Part shown: one piece after another, positions 13,647 through 14,164 of the stretch
How positions within the stretch are numbered: position 1 is the stretch's first letter
Layout of the letters: the number at the start of each line of letters is the position of its first letter
From: Actinomycetota bacterium
Lineage (GTDB): Bacteria > Actinomycetota > Acidimicrobiia > Acidimicrobiales > Ilumatobacteraceae
Direction: 5' to 3'
Length of the DNA: 14,164 nucleotides
NCBI GenBank assembly: GCA_009704425.1
Contig: WLEG01000021.1
Coordinates: forward strand, 1-14,164
Made by a program: the position numbers and the translations under genes
Notes under the pieces: model-generated
Told to the model about the DNA's origin: nothing
Seen by the model: only the letters and a program-made list of their open reading frames with translations
Databases searched by the model: none

Positions 13647-14164
13647 TCCCTGGTGGCGACCAACAACTGGGTGATGCCGCCCGACAGCTGACGATGGGTC
13701 GCGTCGGAGAATCCGGCCTCGCGCAGATACCGGAGCATCACCTCGGGCTCGGGAAGGTACGCGACGCTCTTGGGGAGGTAGCGGTACGCGGCCGGATCGG
13801 AGAGCCATCCTCCGATGCGGGGCACGATGCGTCCGAAGTAGATGCCGTTTCCGAATCGGATGATCGGATTGCGCGGAACGCCGACGTCGAGCAAGGCGAT
13901 ACGTCCGCCGGGTCGCACCACGCGCCCGAGCTCACCGAAGAAGCTGGGCAGGTCGACCAGGTTGCGCAGTGCGAAGCCGCACGTGGCGCCGTCGACGCTG
14001 GCGTTGGCGATCGGCAGGTTCAGAATGTCGGCCTGGCTGCGTGGGGCGCCGGAGCGATCGGCGGCCAGCATTCCGAAGCTCAGATCCATCGACAACGGAC
14101 GGATGCCGACCCGTTCCAGGTCCACGCACAGGTCGCCGGTTCCGCTGGCCAGATCCAGCACCAG
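13643..14164 (-). CDS. menG: Demethylmenaquinone methyltransferase (MenG/UbiE), 5' end outside window
   Basis: This class I SAM-dependent methyltransferase of the UbiE family methylates demethylmenaquinone in the last pathway step. The 173 codons present begin inside motif I, VLDLASGTGD, so the true start lies beyond the right edge; the GTG at 14161 is an internal valine, not a start. Other signatures are MDLSFGMLAADR, ADILNLPIANASVDGATCGFALRNLVD, VVRPGGRIALLDVG and YRYLPKSVAYLPEPEVMLRYLREAGF, all characteristic of UbiE/MenG. The stop TGA overlaps the TTG start proposed for menF, so the two genes are probably one unit. Confidence 0.93.
   Translation of the reverse strand: MVLDLASGTGDLCVDLERVGIRPLSMDLSFGMLAADRSGAPRSQADILNLPIANASVDGATCGFALRNLVDLPSFFGELGRVVRPGGRIALLDVGVPRNPIIRFGNGIYFGRIVPRIGGWLSDPAAYRYLPKSVAYLPEPEVMLRYLREAGFSDATHRQLSGGITQLLVATRD

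Noticed and set aside
13647..13808. An upstream extension of the menF frame to 13808.
   Set aside because: It lies inside menG in another frame and is Arg/Pro-rich without similarity to isochorismate synthases.

Overview
This is a gene-dense, high-G+C stretch of ordinary bacterial chromosome. The gene content points to a free-living member of the Actinomycetota. It has a menaquinone pathway, a luciferase-like F420-type oxidoreductase, a PhoH/YbeY/CNNM operon and pervasive leaderless starts. The compact layout and the YhdH/AcuI-type reductase would suit an Acidimicrobiia-like lineage, but that rank is inference and no rRNA or marker phylogeny is available here. There are no RNA genes, insertion sequences, CRISPR arrays or phage genes that I can see. 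No gap between genes exceeds about 120 bases, so nearly every base is coding.

Layout. (1) Positions 1-1615, minus strand: a two-gene unit, a luciferase-like oxidoreductase followed by a probable double-hotdog protein that runs off the left edge. (2) 1674-2675, plus: an AcuI/YhdH-type acrylyl-CoA reductase, divergent from unit 1. (3) 2746-5645, plus: a possible 15-codon leader ORF, then phoH, ybeY and a CNNM/CorC-type CBS membrane protein, joined by overlapping stop and start codons. (4) 5681-6424, plus, and 6427-7206, minus: two unrelated short-chain dehydrogenases that meet tail to tail with two bases between. (5) 7216-14164: a menaquinone block of menE (minus), menA (plus), a DsbA/FrnE-family gene with menH (minus), menD (plus), and menG with menF (minus; menG is cut by the right edge).

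How it works together. MenF converts chorismate to isochorismate, MenD adds the succinyl group, MenH eliminates pyruvate, MenE activates o-succinylbenzoate as its CoA ester, MenA prenylates dihydroxynaphthoate and MenG methylates the ring. menC, menB and the DHNA-CoA thioesterase are not in the window. The six men genes sit in four transcription units of alternating orientation, not in one operon.

The most informative pattern is regulatory. Eight candidate transcription units have a TANNNT hexamer exactly 6 or 7 bases before the start codon, and a ninth has one at 9 bases. This is the geometry expected of leaderless mRNAs. It resets several start codons (menD, the DsbA-family gene) and reveals a tiny candidate ORF overlapping the phoH start. 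By contrast, genes internal to operons use a Shine-Dalgarno sequence or stop-start overlaps (ATGA, GTGA, TTGA). I found no clearly new multi-gene system; the window is mostly housekeeping.
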